Notes under the pieces: generated by a model
What the model was told of the DNA's origin: nothing
Seen by the model: the letters and a program-made list of their open reading frames with translations, nothing else
The model's database searches: none
Position numbers and translations under genes: made by a program
Shown here: piece by piece, positions 18,027-26,377 of the stretch
How the letters are laid out: each line of letters opens with the position of its first letter
Position numbering within the stretch: position 1 is the first letter of the stretch
From: Alphaproteobacteria bacterium
GTDB lineage: Bacteria; Pseudomonadota; Alphaproteobacteria; Elsterales; Elsteraceae
Direction: 5' to 3'
Assembly: GCA_004292755.1 (NCBI GenBank)
Contig: RDXE01000025.1
Span: 1-64,000, forward strand
DNA: 64,000 nt

Positions 18027-19364
18027 CTAAACCGGGGTGAAGAAGATCAGGTCCGTTTCAGCCAAGGGGGCGGTGACGCCGATCAGCTGGACCGTGACCG
18101 AGCCAAGGACAAGTTGAAGACCATTGCCGAGCACTGTCTGCTGCACGCTCGCGAAGGAGCCGAACCCAAAGGCCAGCCGCTCCGGGCCGACTGTGAAATC
18201 GACGATCACGTCGGTGCCGACACTGTCATAAGCGAACTCGAACCGGTCGTTGCCAGCATCGCCCCAAAGTGTGTCGTTGCCAGCACCGCCGGACAGCGTG
18301 TCGGAGCCATCGCCACCCAGAAGGATATCATTGGCATCGTGTCCGCTCAGCACATCGGCACCGCCACAGCCAAAGATCGTATCGGCACCGGCGGTGCCGT
18401 TCAGCAGATCGCCGAACGCGTCGGTCAGAACCGTATCGCCCACGATCACAGCACCCGTTGTGCCCGATCCGGCGACCACGGTGTCATTGTCGGCCCCGCC
18501 GAAGACCACCCCGCCGCCGCTGCCAAGTTCGATGGTGTCATTGCCACCGTCGCCCACCACCGTATCGGCCTGACCGCCGCCCACCAAGGTATCCGGACCA
18601 GCCCCACCGAACAGCAGATCGACGCCCGCGCCACCCTCCAGCTTGTCGGCACCATTGTCGCCAGCCAGGGTGTCGTCCCCGCCACCGCCAAGCAGAGACT
18701 CGCCGCCATACCCGCCCCCAATAAAATCACCATCCATCGAGCCGACGATGGTGTGCGCGAAGGTATTGCTGATGCTGATATCGACGCTGAAGTTGGGGGT
18801 CAGGTCAGGGTCAGGTCAACCGGCATCGGGGCCCGACGTCCACGACAGAACACCAACCCACTCCGCCTGTGTCGCTGGATCAAGGGGCGGATGGGCATCC
18901 GCGGCACCGACCACCACATCCAGCTGCCACACACCGCCCAAGCTGATGTGGCCGAGGGGATGGCTCGCCGCGGCCAGGGCCGCACCGCTGATGTTGGCCA
19001 GCAGATTGACCAGCTTGCGCCCGGACTCCCCTGTCCCTGCGGAACAGGCAAGCATCTGGATCGTAGCGCCAGGGTTCCAGTGATCGCGCCACCCTCGCAT
19101 CGCACCGCTGCGGTCAAGCAGCACCGACGCATCAAGGCCTGTTCCCAGCGCGACCGCCCCTGGTCGGCCATGCGCGACCAGCACCAAGCGGTCAACTGGC
19201 CCATGGGCTTCTAAGGCGAGGGAGATCGTGCGGATCGGGCACGCATCAGTCGGAACGGGAACAATGGTTGTGCCAATACCAAACCCAGCAAGCAATCGAT
19301 CAAGACCGACAACCCCATCGCCAACGGCGACAATCGCCTTGGGTGCCTTACCTGCGTTGGACAT
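18027..19364 (-). pseudogene. Short DUF4347/RTX paralogue with internal deletion and in-frame TGA
   Basis: This unit reads as one frame of about 446 codons broken by a single TGA at 18818-18816. The N-terminal part (19364-18819) is a DUF4347 domain (LVLVAHGRPGAVALGTGLDAS, IQMLACSAGTGESGRKLVNL), close to that of the 1193-aa RTX protein and ending in the same LSWTSGPDAG. After the TGA the frame resumes at NFSVDIS and AHTIVGSMDGD. This matches the last quarter of the large protein, with RTX repeats and the same C-terminus (QLIGVTAPL). The large protein's middle, about 770 residues, is absent. The RBS GGAGGAG lies far from the ATG; a TTG at 19376 is better spaced. I infer a deletion-derived pseudogene, possibly two separate short products. 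Confidence 0.75.
18800..18818. repeat. Imperfect TGACC tandem repeat at the RTX deletion junction
   Basis: Four copies of TGACC with one or two extra C's lie exactly where the DUF4347 and RTX parts join. The first copy supplies the in-frame TGA. Confidence 0.7.
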
Positions 19365-19580
19365 GTCTGCACCCAAATCGAAGATTTCTCCTCCTCCGAC
19401 AGAGCACGAATGAGTGCCGGTGTCCAGGCATACCCCTCCACGCGGTGACTGAACTCACGTGACCGCGGGACGGCAAAACCCCGTTGGCTACCAGTGGTGC
19501 CCTCTGACTGCAAAGCGCTGTTCCAAGCCCTCGGCGGGGTCACGGCCAATGACGCCAGCCCCGACTCCGCGCAGGGCCGC

Positions 19581-20078
19581 TCAGCGCTTCAATGGTTTCA
19601 GCAGATAGCGCACAGTCTTGCCGCGGTCCGCCAGAGTGGCGGAGCCCACCTCGCTGAAGCCCAGGGCGCGGTGAAACGCATCCGAGCCAGGGTTCGGCGG
19701 GTCGCTGTTCACCTCGCACACCAAGATGTCTTGTGTCTGGCCGCGCGCCACCCGTGCAAGGTCGCCATAGAGCGCGCGGGCAAGACCACGACCCCGGGCA
19801 GCCGCTGCAGTCACCACCCGGTCAATGTAGACGAAGCGGGGGTAGCGCTCCCGAAACCACAAGAAGTTCGGACTGTCATAGGCCGCATCCTGATCAAAGG
19901 CGATCAGGAAGGCAGAAGCATCGGCCGTGCCACGCGCGTAGCAGGCGATATCGACCAGTTCGACGAGGCGCTCGGCCGTCAGTGGCGAGGTCTCCTCAGC
20001 AAACGCGTTGTTTAACGCCAGCACGCGATCCAGAACGGATGCGTCAAGCGGTTGGATCGCAGGATGATCAGGTGCCAT
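19581..20078 (-). CDS. GNAT-family N-acetyltransferase
   Basis: This 165-aa protein has the GNAT core: FVYIDRVVTAAAARGRGLARALYGDLARVARG contains the acetyl-CoA pyrophosphate loop (ARGRGLA). LVCEVNSDPPNPGSDAFHRALGFSEVG is the C-terminal signature. It probably acetylates a small amine or protein; the substrate is unknown. The ATG at 20078 overlaps the anti-sigma stop by 11 bases (ATGGCACCTGA), so it is the third gene of the sigma/anti-sigma operon. Upstream frame extension without homology was rejected. Confidence 0.85.
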   Translation of the reverse strand: MAPDHPAIQPLDASVLDRVLALNNAFAEETSPLTAERLVELVDIACYARGTADASAFLIAFDQDAAYDSPNFLWFRERYPRFVYIDRVVTAAAARGRGLARALYGDLARVARGQTQDILVCEVNSDPPNPGSDAFHRALGFSEVGSATLADRGKTVRYLLKPLKR

Positions 20079-20628
20079 ATCGAATATACAAGAGCGCACC
20101 GCTGGCCGAGCGAATTGTCCCGTGCGGTTCGGTTTCCGGCGCCCAGTGGAAGTCGCCCGCGCCCATGGACAGCGCGCCAATGGTTAACGTTCCCGACACC
20201 ACAAGGCAATGCTCCGGACGTGTGTGGCGGTGGGCTGGCAGCACGGCACCCGCTGCCAAGCGCAGCAGATAGGAATGCTCCCCCTCCGGAGTGCCCGTCA
20301 GCCACTTGCGATCAACGCCAGGGGCGACAGTCTCCCACGTGCCATCCTGCCAGCGCACCGTGGTGGTGCCACGGGTGCCGCGCGTCAACCCGTCCAGGGC
20401 GGCGTCAATGCGGTGCCACAGCTCTGGCGGTGGTGCGACTGGCGCAACAGTCGCGGCCAGCGGCCCCAGCCGCTCTTCCCAGGCCAGGATGGCCTGATCC
20501 AGGGTGGCATGCTGCAAGCGATCCCGCGCAATCGCGGCGCGCTCCTCAGGGGTGGCAAGGCCCAGCACATAGTCCTGTGCACGGGCTTCGACGTCCGGAC
20601 CGTCCGGAGTGTCAGCGGTGTCGGTCAT
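20068..20628 (-). CDS. Cupin-domain anti-sigma factor (ChrR-like C-terminus)
   Basis: This 186-aa protein is the likely inhibitor of the preceding ECF sigma factor. The N-terminal 75 residues (DYVLGLATPEERAAIARDRL, LAWEERLGPLAA) resemble the RskA-type anti-sigma N-terminus. The C-terminal half is a cupin with a textbook metal site, HRHTRPEHCLVVSG (HxHx3Ex6G). No HxxxCxxC zinc anti-sigma motif is present, unlike classical ChrR. There is no membrane helix, so it is cytosolic. The ATG at 20628 overlaps the sigma stop as ATGA. Signal sensed is unknown; ChrR proteins respond to singlet oxygen. Confidence 0.85.
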   Translation of the reverse strand: MTDTADTPDGPDVEARAQDYVLGLATPEERAAIARDRLQHATLDQAILAWEERLGPLAATVAPVAPPPELWHRIDAALDGLTRGTRGTTTVRWQDGTWETVAPGVDRKWLTGTPEGEHSYLLRLAAGAVLPAHRHTRPEHCLVVSGTLTIGALSMGAGDFHWAPETEPHGTIRSASGALLYIRYGT

Positions 20629-21176
20629 TGGTCGAGACACCCTTTTAGCCGAATCAATCCACGGCGCACCCAGGCCTTGGCGGTACCCAACGGTACCCCC
20701 AGCCGGTCGGCCAACTCCTCATGCGTGAGGCCATAGTGGAAGGCCAGCAGCACGGCGCGCCGGTGGGTTTCGGGCAGAGTTGCCAGACAGGTCTCCAAGT
20801 CGCGCCGAATGTCAGGGTCCGCATCGGGCGGGGCTGCTGGCTCGCCCGGCTCATCGGCCTCGGGTAAGGGCTGGTCGCCATGCCGCTGCTGTGCAACCCG
20901 ATCGAGCGCAAGATTGCGGACAATCGTGCCAATCCAGGCCAGCGCGCTGCCGCGCCCGGCATCAAACTGGCCTGCGCGTTGCCAGATGCGCAGGAAGGTC
21001 TCCTGCACGGCATCCTCCGCAGCGTCGGACCGGCGCAGGATTGCCAAGGCGATGGCATAAACCCGTCCGCCCACCAACTCATACAGGGCGCGAAACGCGG
21101 CCCGATCCCCTTTCGCTACTGCGATCAACAGGCGGGCGGCATCATCATGAAGAAGAACCGGTTGTCCTTGGGCCAT
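20625..21176 (-). CDS. ECF RNA polymerase sigma factor
   Basis: This 183-aa sigma-70-family protein has region 2 (DRAAFRALYELVGGRVYAIALAIL, DAAEDAVQETFLRIWQRAGQFD) and region 4 (TLPETHRRAVLLAFHYGLTHEELADRLGVPLGTAKAWVRRGL). It lacks regions 1 and 3, as in ECF sigmas of the RpoE/SigK/ChrR-linked groups. It is coupled to the cupin anti-sigma gene by an ATGA overlap. The ATG at 21176 gives MAQGQPVLLHDDAARLL; upstream codons are not family-like. Self-regulation from the upstream region is expected, but no matching -35/-10 pair was firmly identified. Confidence 0.92.
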   Translation of the reverse strand: MAQGQPVLLHDDAARLLIAVAKGDRAAFRALYELVGGRVYAIALAILRRSDAAEDAVQETFLRIWQRAGQFDAGRGSALAWIGTIVRNLALDRVAQQRHGDQPLPEADEPGEPAAPPDADPDIRRDLETCLATLPETHRRAVLLAFHYGLTHEELADRLGVPLGTAKAWVRRGLIRLKGCLDQ

Positions 21177-21353
21177 GGGCGATCGCCTAGCATAGGACAC
21201 TATCCCAGTCACTGGGGACCAAGCCGTCTGGGGTCGCGTCATCGGAGAGACTGCAAGCATGCGACACCTCCTGTCGTGCCCGTTACGGCCCTGACAGACG
21301 GATGGATGCAGCCCTCAGGCGGATCGTCGTTGCCTCATACACCCAGGGATGGA

Positions 21354-21390
21354 GCCATCACCTGAGCGGAGTGATCGCTCAGGTGATGGC
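21354..21390. terminator. Perfect 15-bp hairpin after the ABC importer operon
   Basis: GCCATCACCTGAGCG (21354-21368) pairs perfectly with 21376-21390 around a seven-base loop, 13 bases after the stop of the ATPase gene. No T-run follows. It is probably a terminator or 3'-end stabiliser for the minus-strand operon. Confidence 0.65.
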
Positions 21391-21402
21391 CTGCCTCGGC
21401 AG

Positions 21403-22152
21403 CTACGCCGCCAGCCGCTGCGGGTCCGCCAGCGCGCGGCGCACCTGCTCGGCCAAGGCTGCCAGCGATGGATCGTCGCGGTGGCGCGGGCCGTCGACCG
21501 GAACTGGCAGGTCCAGCGCCACACCCGCCGGGCTGCCCGCCAGCAGGATCACGCGGTCGGCCAGATAGACTGCCTCGTCCACATCATGGGTGACAAACAG
21601 CACCGTTGCGTCCGTGGCCGCGCGCAGCCGGTGCAACTCGTCCTGAAGGCCGCTGCGGGTGATGGCATCCAGGGCGCCGAAGGGTTCATCCATCAACAGC
21701 AGGCTGGGACGCACCGCCAGGGCCCGCGCGATGCCCACCCGCTGCTTCTGGCCGCCCGACAATTGATAGGGCCAGCGCCCGCCATGATCGGCGAGACCGA
21801 CGAGGCTGAGCGCGGCCTCCGCCCGGGTGCGCCGTTCGGCTTTGGAGAGGCCCAACCCTTCCAACCCCAACTCGACATTGGCACGCACCCGCCGCCAGGG
21901 CAGCAGACGGGCATCTTGGAACACAAAGCCAATGCCACGCCCATCAGCACGGTCCACAGCGCCGTGGCTAACGCGGCCCTGGCGCGCCGGATGCAGCCCC
22001 GCGATCACGCGCAGCAGGGTCGACTTGCCAACCCCAGAGGCGCCGACAATGGCGACAAACTGGCCTGCCGCTATGTCGAGAGTGACATTCGCCAACACCG
22101 GCCGGCCATCGCCATAGCCGATCGCCAGCCGCTCAATGCCTATCGCTGCCAT
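21403..22152 (-). CDS. SsuB/TauB-type ABC transporter ATP-binding protein
   Basis: This 249-aa import ATPase has Walker [11 protein letters not shown]-loop [15 protein letters not shown], signature [15 protein letters not shown], Walker [13 protein letters not shown] and H-loop [23 protein letters not shown] is typical of the nitrate/sulfonate/taurine importer family. The ATG at 22152 overlaps the end of the permease gene by 13 bases. It is the third gene of a binding-protein/permease/ATPase operon. Confidence 0.92.
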   Translation of the reverse strand: MAAIGIERLAIGYGDGRPVLANVTLDIAAGQFVAIVGASGVGKSTLLRVIAGLHPARQGRVSHGAVDRADGRGIGFVFQDARLLPWRRVRANVELGLEGLGLSKAERRTRAEAALSLVGLADHGGRWPYQLSGGQKQRVGIARALAVRPSLLLMDEPFGALDAITRSGLQDELHRLRAATDATVLFVTHDVDEAVYLADRVILLAGSPAGVALDLPVPVDGPRHRDDPSLAALAEQVRRALADPQRLAA

Positions 22153-22934
22153 GCCAGCACCTTTGCCCGGAAGAGAGAGAACACGGCGTCGGTAACGCCG
22201 TAGAGCAGCGCCATGGTCAGCATGTAGACCACGACTGTTTCCGTCGCCAGCAGGCTCGCCGCCTGCATCATCCGCGCGCCGATACCGGGCACGCCAAACA
22301 ACTCGGCTGCAACCACAGCCATCCACGCCTGGCCCAGCCCGGCCCGGAACCCCGCCATCACACCGGGAGCAGCCGCGGGCAGCACCACCGTCCACACCCG
22401 CGCGACAGCACTGCGCCGCCCAAAGGCAGAGGCAACTTCGATCAAATCCTTATCGACCGACTGCACCGCGCCCAGGGTGGCGAACAGGTTCAGCCAGAAC
22501 ACTGACACGGCGATGATGAAGGTCGCCGCAGCCGGTGTTGCGCCGAACCAGATGATCGCAAAGGGAACCCAGGCGAGGCCGGGAATTGGCCGCAACACCC
22601 GGATCACCCAGGAGGTCGCACGCTCAGCACCTGGTGCAAGGCCAAGCGCCAGCCCTGCCAGCACGCCCAAACCCGAGCCCAGCACCAACCCCGTGAGCCA
22701 ATGGCCCAGGGAGCCGCGGATGGCGTCTTGCCAATAGCCACCCGCCAGTTCCTCCGCCCAGGCCTGGGGCAGGCTGGAGGGGGCGGGAACCAGAGTTGCG
22801 GGCACCCCTGTGGCCACCACCAGGGCTTCCCACAGCACGAACAACAGCAACAGGCCCGCCGGTGCCGTCCACGGCAGCGTTGGCCAAGTCCACCGGCGCG
22901 GCAGCGCGACGGGGGCCTCTGTCACCGCGGTCAT
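22140..22934 (-). CDS. SsuC/TauC-type ABC transporter permease
   Basis: This 264-aa inner-membrane protein has about six membrane helices and the BPD-transporter EAA-like loop VIRVLRPIPGLAWVPFAIIWFG. A second block, VDKDLIEVASAFGRRSAVARVWTVVLPAAAPGVMAG, contains the coupling helix for the ATPase. This arrangement is characteristic of the SsuC/TauC/NrtB family. Its ATG overlaps the stop of the binding-protein gene as ATGA (22931-22934). The substrate is likely a sulfonate, nitrate or related small anion, unproven. Confidence 0.9.
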   Translation of the reverse strand: MTAVTEAPVALPRRWTWPTLPWTAPAGLLLLFVLWEALVVATGVPATLVPAPSSLPQAWAEELAGGYWQDAIRGSLGHWLTGLVLGSGLGVLAGLALGLAPGAERATSWVIRVLRPIPGLAWVPFAIIWFGATPAAATFIIAVSVFWLNLFATLGAVQSVDKDLIEVASAFGRRSAVARVWTVVLPAAAPGVMAGFRAGLGQAWMAVVAAELFGVPGIGARMMQAASLLATETVVVYMLTMALLYGVTDAVFSLFRAKVLAWQR

Positions 22935-23947
22935 GCCGCGCTCCGCTGCCAGGGGCCGTGGTCGAACAAATCGGCCATGGCGACGGTGTCCTTCAGCACG
23001 CCCAGGCGCTGTTGGTAGTCTTGCATTTCTGCGGTGGCGGCGACGATGGCAGCTGGGTCGGCGGCGAACTTGGTGAAGGGCGAGACCAGGGCCCGCTCAA
23101 ACACCTGTTGCGGCACCAAACCACCCCCCAACCCGCGGTGAACGTGGCGCACCACGCTCTGCGGTTTGGTTGCCAGCACCTCCGTCGCACGGCGATGCAG
23201 ATGCACGACTGCGTCAATGGCGGCACGCCGGGACGGATCGTGCGGGCGCACTGCTGCCAGCACCGAACCCGGTTGACCCGGCCAGATATCCTTGCCCGCC
23301 GCCGCCACCTGCACGGCCCGGTCGCGGTCACGCACGATGGTGATCATTGGCTCGCGCGCAGTCGAGGCATCGACGGTTCCCGCCAGCAGGGCTTGGTTGG
23401 AGGCATCAATGCTCATCGACACCAAGTCGACTGCCGCAGCGGGGACCTTGCTGCGCTCCTCCAACCACCAGCGCAGGGCGGTATGGGGAACGGAGCCCGG
23501 CGGCTGGGCGGCGATCTTTGGACGCCGTCCTTGCTCGCGCGTGAACCGGGCAATGGCGGCGCTGATGCTGCCCTCGGCGTTCAGCGCTGTCGCCAGCGGG
23601 CCGCGGGCCAACACGCCCAATTCCTCAATCGCGGCAGCTGCAACCACTGCCACGTCGATCCCAGCAGCACGCGAGACGATGACCGGGCCGATGCCCGCCA
23701 AGTAGAAATCCAACTGACCCGAGCTCAGCGCCTGGGCCATGGCCGGGCCACTATCAAACCGGATCAGCTTCAGATTGATCCCAGCCTCGCGCGCCCAGCC
23801 CTCCCCCTCAATCACAAAGGGTTGGGCGGAACCGAGCACTGGAATGTAGCCAAGGGTGACAGAGGCGGATTGTGCCCGCAGCACGGCGGGAGCGGCCAGG
23901 GGTGCGGCCAGTCCAGCAGCGAGCACATGACGACGCGACAGCGACAT
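22931..23947 (-). CDS. SsuA/NrtA-type periplasmic substrate-binding protein, Tat-exported
   Basis: This 338-aa protein begins with a Tat-like signal (SRRHVLAAGLAAPLAAPAVLRAQS). The ligand-binding core of the SsuA/TauA/NMT1 group follows: TLGYIPVLGSAQPFVIEGEGWAREAGINLKL, MAQALSSGQLDFYLAGIGPVIV, QPPGSVPHTALRWWL and LLAGTVDASTAREPM. It delivers the solute to the two downstream gene products. GGAGATATCCCCG precedes the ATG. The upstream gap is shared with a divergent M24-fold gene. Ligand not assignable. Confidence 0.9.
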   Translation of the reverse strand: MSLSRRHVLAAGLAAPLAAPAVLRAQSASVTLGYIPVLGSAQPFVIEGEGWAREAGINLKLIRFDSGPAMAQALSSGQLDFYLAGIGPVIVSRAAGIDVAVVAAAAIEELGVLARGPLATALNAEGSISAAIARFTREQGRRPKIAAQPPGSVPHTALRWWLEERSKVPAAAVDLVSMSIDASNQALLAGTVDASTAREPMITIVRDRDRAVQVAAAGKDIWPGQPGSVLAAVRPHDPSRRAAIDAVVHLHRRATEVLATKPQSVVRHVHRGLGGGLVPQQVFERALVSPFTKFAADPAAIVAATAEMQDYQQRLGVLKDTVAMADLFDHGPWQRSAA

Positions 23948-24180
23948 CGGGGATATCTCCCAATCAACAGGCGATCACCGTCCAGCGGCGATCTGGATTG
24001 AGATCAGGCATACGCCGCTCGGCCAGCGCAGGCAGGTGCAATTCCATTGTAGCGCGCGCAAAGACCATTGGCGGTCGACGGTTGCCTGCCTGCTCGCAAC
24101 AGCTTATTCGACAGCGGCGCGAAGATACCGGCGCCGCGACCAGGGACCAGCGGACCCGGACACGCGCCAGGGGGGGACCC
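23948..24180. promoter_or_regulatory. Divergent region between the SsuA-like and M24-like genes
   Basis: These 233 bases must hold two divergent promoters. No strong hairpin, operator palindrome or small gene was recognised. Confidence 0.3.
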
Positions 24181-25554
24181 ATGACCAGCGTGATCGACTG
24201 CCCGTGGCCAGATTTCGGTACGCCCGACCTGCCGCCCGCCTTCACCTTGGCCGAGGCTGACGCGCGCCTAGCTCAGCTGCGCGCCGCTGCTGCCAAGCGG
24301 GATTATGCCGCCCTGGTGATCTATGGCGACCGGGAGCATGCCGCCAATTTGCATTGGCTGACCGGGTTCGATCCGCGCTTCGAAGAAGCCGTGCTGGTGG
24401 TGACACCAGACGATGCGCTGCTGCTGGCTGGCAATGAGTGCTTGGCCTACACAGTCGTCTCGCCGTTGGTCACGGCGGGGCGGGTGCGGGTGGGGCATTG
24501 CGCCTCGCTCTCCCTGCCGTCGCAACCGCGAGGCACCCGCCGGTTGGCCGATTGGTTGGCCGACATCGTGCCTGCGGGTGCGTTGGTGGGGGCGCTGGGC
24601 TGGAAGTGGTTTGGCGCCGACGAAGTGGACGACCCCGCGACTGCGCTCGACCTGCCGGTATTCCTGGCCGACCCGCTGCGCGCCCGTGCCGGTCGGGTGG
24701 AAAATGCGACCGACTTGTTGATGCATCCCGGCTATGGGTTGCGCGCCCGCGTCGACGCAGCCGAGATCGCCCGGCTGGAGTTCGCCAATCACATGGCAGC
24801 CTCCGCTGTGCGGCGCATGGCCTATGGGTTTCGGGACGGCATGACCGACTTTGACGCTGTGGCCGCAGCGGCTCTGGGGGGGCTACCACTCGGCTGTCAC
24901 ATCACCTTTGCCACCGGCAGCCGTGCGGCGATCGGCCTGACCGGTCCAACCGGCGAACGCCTGCAGCGCGGCAGCCCGATCAGCTTCAACATCTGCCACT
25001 GGGGCTCTAACATCTGCCGTGCGGGCTGGGTGGCGGAGGGCGCTGCCGACTTGCCTGAGGCTGCGCGAGACTATGTCGACGCCTTCGTCGGCCCCTATCT
25101 GGAGGCGATGTCGGAGTGGTGCAGCCTGATGCGCCCTGGCGTCGCCGGTGGCGTGGTGTGGCAGGCAATGCGCGACGCCCTGCCCTTCGACACCTTCGGC
25201 GTGACCTTGAACCCCGGCCATCTGATCGGCCTGGATGAATGGATCAGCTCCCCCATCGCCGAGGGCTCAGACATTCCCCTCGCCTCAGGCATGGCGATGC
25301 AGATGGACGTGATCCCGGGCCACCCGGTGTGGGGCTCGACCCGCATGGAAGACGGCTATGTGATCGCGGACGAGGCGCTGCGCGACGCCCTCGCCCGCGA
25401 CTACCCCGCCGTTGCCGCGCGCTGCGCTGCCCGCACCCAGTTCATGCGTGAAACGATTGGGATGGCGGTGCCGGACACCCTGCTGCCGCTCGCCGACACT
25501 TGCGGCATCATCGCACCCTTCCTGTTGGCACCCGAGCGGGTGGTGCGGCGGTAG
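24181..25554 (+). CDS. M24 (Xaa-Pro aminopeptidase/creatinase-fold) family protein with altered metal site
   Basis: This 457-aa protein has an N-terminal creatinase domain (YAALVIYGDREHAANLHWLTGFDPRFEEAVLVV) and a C-terminal pita-bread fold (EIARLEFANHMAASAVRRM, TLNPGHLIGLDEW, RMEDGYVIADEAL). In classical M24 enzymes two Asp, one His and two Glu bind metals. Here the Asp positions appear as Asn within FNICHWGSNICRAG, and the first Glu position reads MDVIPG. Only His and the last Glu are obvious. It may be a non-metal hydrolase like creatinase, or a binding protein. AGGGGGG precedes the ATG. Substrate unknown. Confidence 0.82.
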   Translation: MTSVIDCPWPDFGTPDLPPAFTLAEADARLAQLRAAAAKRDYAALVIYGDREHAANLHWLTGFDPRFEEAVLVVTPDDALLLAGNECLAYTVVSPLVTAGRVRVGHCASLSLPSQPRGTRRLADWLADIVPAGALVGALGWKWFGADEVDDPATALDLPVFLADPLRARAGRVENATDLLMHPGYGLRARVDAAEIARLEFANHMAASAVRRMAYGFRDGMTDFDAVAAAALGGLPLGCHITFATGSRAAIGLTGPTGERLQRGSPISFNICHWGSNICRAGWVAEGAADLPEAARDYVDAFVGPYLEAMSEWCSLMRPGVAGGVVWQAMRDALPFDTFGVTLNPGHLIGLDEWISSPIAEGSDIPLASGMAMQMDVIPGHPVWGSTRMEDGYVIADEALRDALARDYPAVAARCAARTQFMRETIGMAVPDTLLPLADTCGIIAPFLLAPERVVRR

Positions 25555-25572
25555 CAGCAGCGCGCGATAGAG

Positions 25573-25607
25573 ACCCCGCCAGCGCGCCCGGCGCTCACTG
25601 GCGGGGT
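25573..25607. terminator. Hairpin between convergent M24-like and GST genes
   Basis: ACCCCGCCAG and CTGGCGGGGT form a perfect 10-bp stem around a 15-base loop, between two convergent stops. It could serve both directions. No strong T-tract is seen. Confidence 0.55.
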
Positions 25608-25618
25608 GCCGTGCCGGT

Positions 25619-26305
25619 TTAGGCGGCGGTAGCGGCGTGCGTGTGAGGGAACAAGTTGGCAAGGGTTTCGGCGTCAAACTCGCGCTTCACCTGCACGGTC
25701 TCAGCCAAGGCGAGCGCACGCTGCGCGGCCGGGCGGGCCAGGATCGCCTCGTACCAGCGCTTGACGTTGGGAAAGGGAGAATGGCCCGCCTCGCCGGTGA
25801 TGTAGGGCAGATAGTGCGCCCAGCCCCAGGCGGCAAAGTCGACGATGCTGATCTCGCTGCCCACCAGCCAGTCCCGCCCGGCCAGCCGTGCGTCGAGAAT
25901 CTGATAGTGCCGCTCGATCTCCTTGCTGTAGCGGGTAACTGCATACTCCTTCGGCTCCGGCGCAACGCGCAGGAAGTGAATGGCTTGGCCGGAGAATGGG
26001 CCGATGCCACTGGCAACGAACATCAGCCATGACAGTGCCTCACCCCGCTCCACGGGATCCGTCGGCAAGAAGCGGCCCTGGGTCAGGGCGAGGTGCAGCA
26101 GGATGGCGTTGCTATCGAACACGGTGACAGCACCATCCACCAGTGCTGGAACCTTGCCGTTTGGATTGACGGCGCGGAAGGCGGGGGTGTGCTGCTCGCC
26201 GCGGAAGGTATCAACCGGCACCACCTGATACGGGGTGCCCAGTTCCTCCAGGGCCAACGCGACTTTCAAGGGGTTGGGAGTCGGGTGGTAATAGAATGTC
26301 AGCAT
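25619..26305 (-). CDS. Glutathione S-transferase
   Basis: This 228-aa protein has a thioredoxin-like N-terminal domain: MLTFYYHPTPNPLKVALALEEL, then NPNGKVPALVDGAVTVFDSNAIL with the glutathione-binding cis-Pro and D-S pair. An all-helical C-terminal domain follows (DWLVGSEISIVDFAAWGWAHYL, the N-capping box). It conjugates or reduces substrates with glutathione, in the YfcG/Ure2-like style. The ATG at 26305 has GGAGG six bases upstream. It lies 65 bases downstream of an Rrf2 regulator on the same strand and has a TGTGTTA/TTACACA motif in its leader, so co-regulation is likely. Confidence 0.9.
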   Translation of the reverse strand: MLTFYYHPTPNPLKVALALEELGTPYQVVPVDTFRGEQHTPAFRAVNPNGKVPALVDGAVTVFDSNAILLHLALTQGRFLPTDPVERGEALSWLMFVASGIGPFSGQAIHFLRVAPEPKEYAVTRYSKEIERHYQILDARLAGRDWLVGSEISIVDFAAWGWAHYLPYITGEAGHSPFPNVKRWYEAILARPAAQRALALAETVQVKREFDAETLANLFPHTHAATAA

Positions 26306-26362
26306 GGGATCCTCCGTCAGACCCGACCCTGGGGGCCGGTCACGGCGGAGCATATTCGTATC

Positions 26363-26377
26363 TGTGTTAGTTACACA
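26363..26377. promoter_or_regulatory. Near-palindrome upstream of GST, overlapping the Rrf2 stop
   Basis: TGTGTTA-G-TTACACA has one mismatch in its seven-base arms. The GTTACACAA half resembles the GTAACACAA half of the palindrome upstream of the Rrf2 gene, so it is a candidate second Rrf2 site. Confidence 0.4.

Noticed and set aside
18816-18818. In-frame TGA as a selenocysteine codon
   Set aside because: No redox motif surrounds it, no SECIS-like hairpin was evident, and the codon lies in a slippage-prone repeat at a deletion junction.
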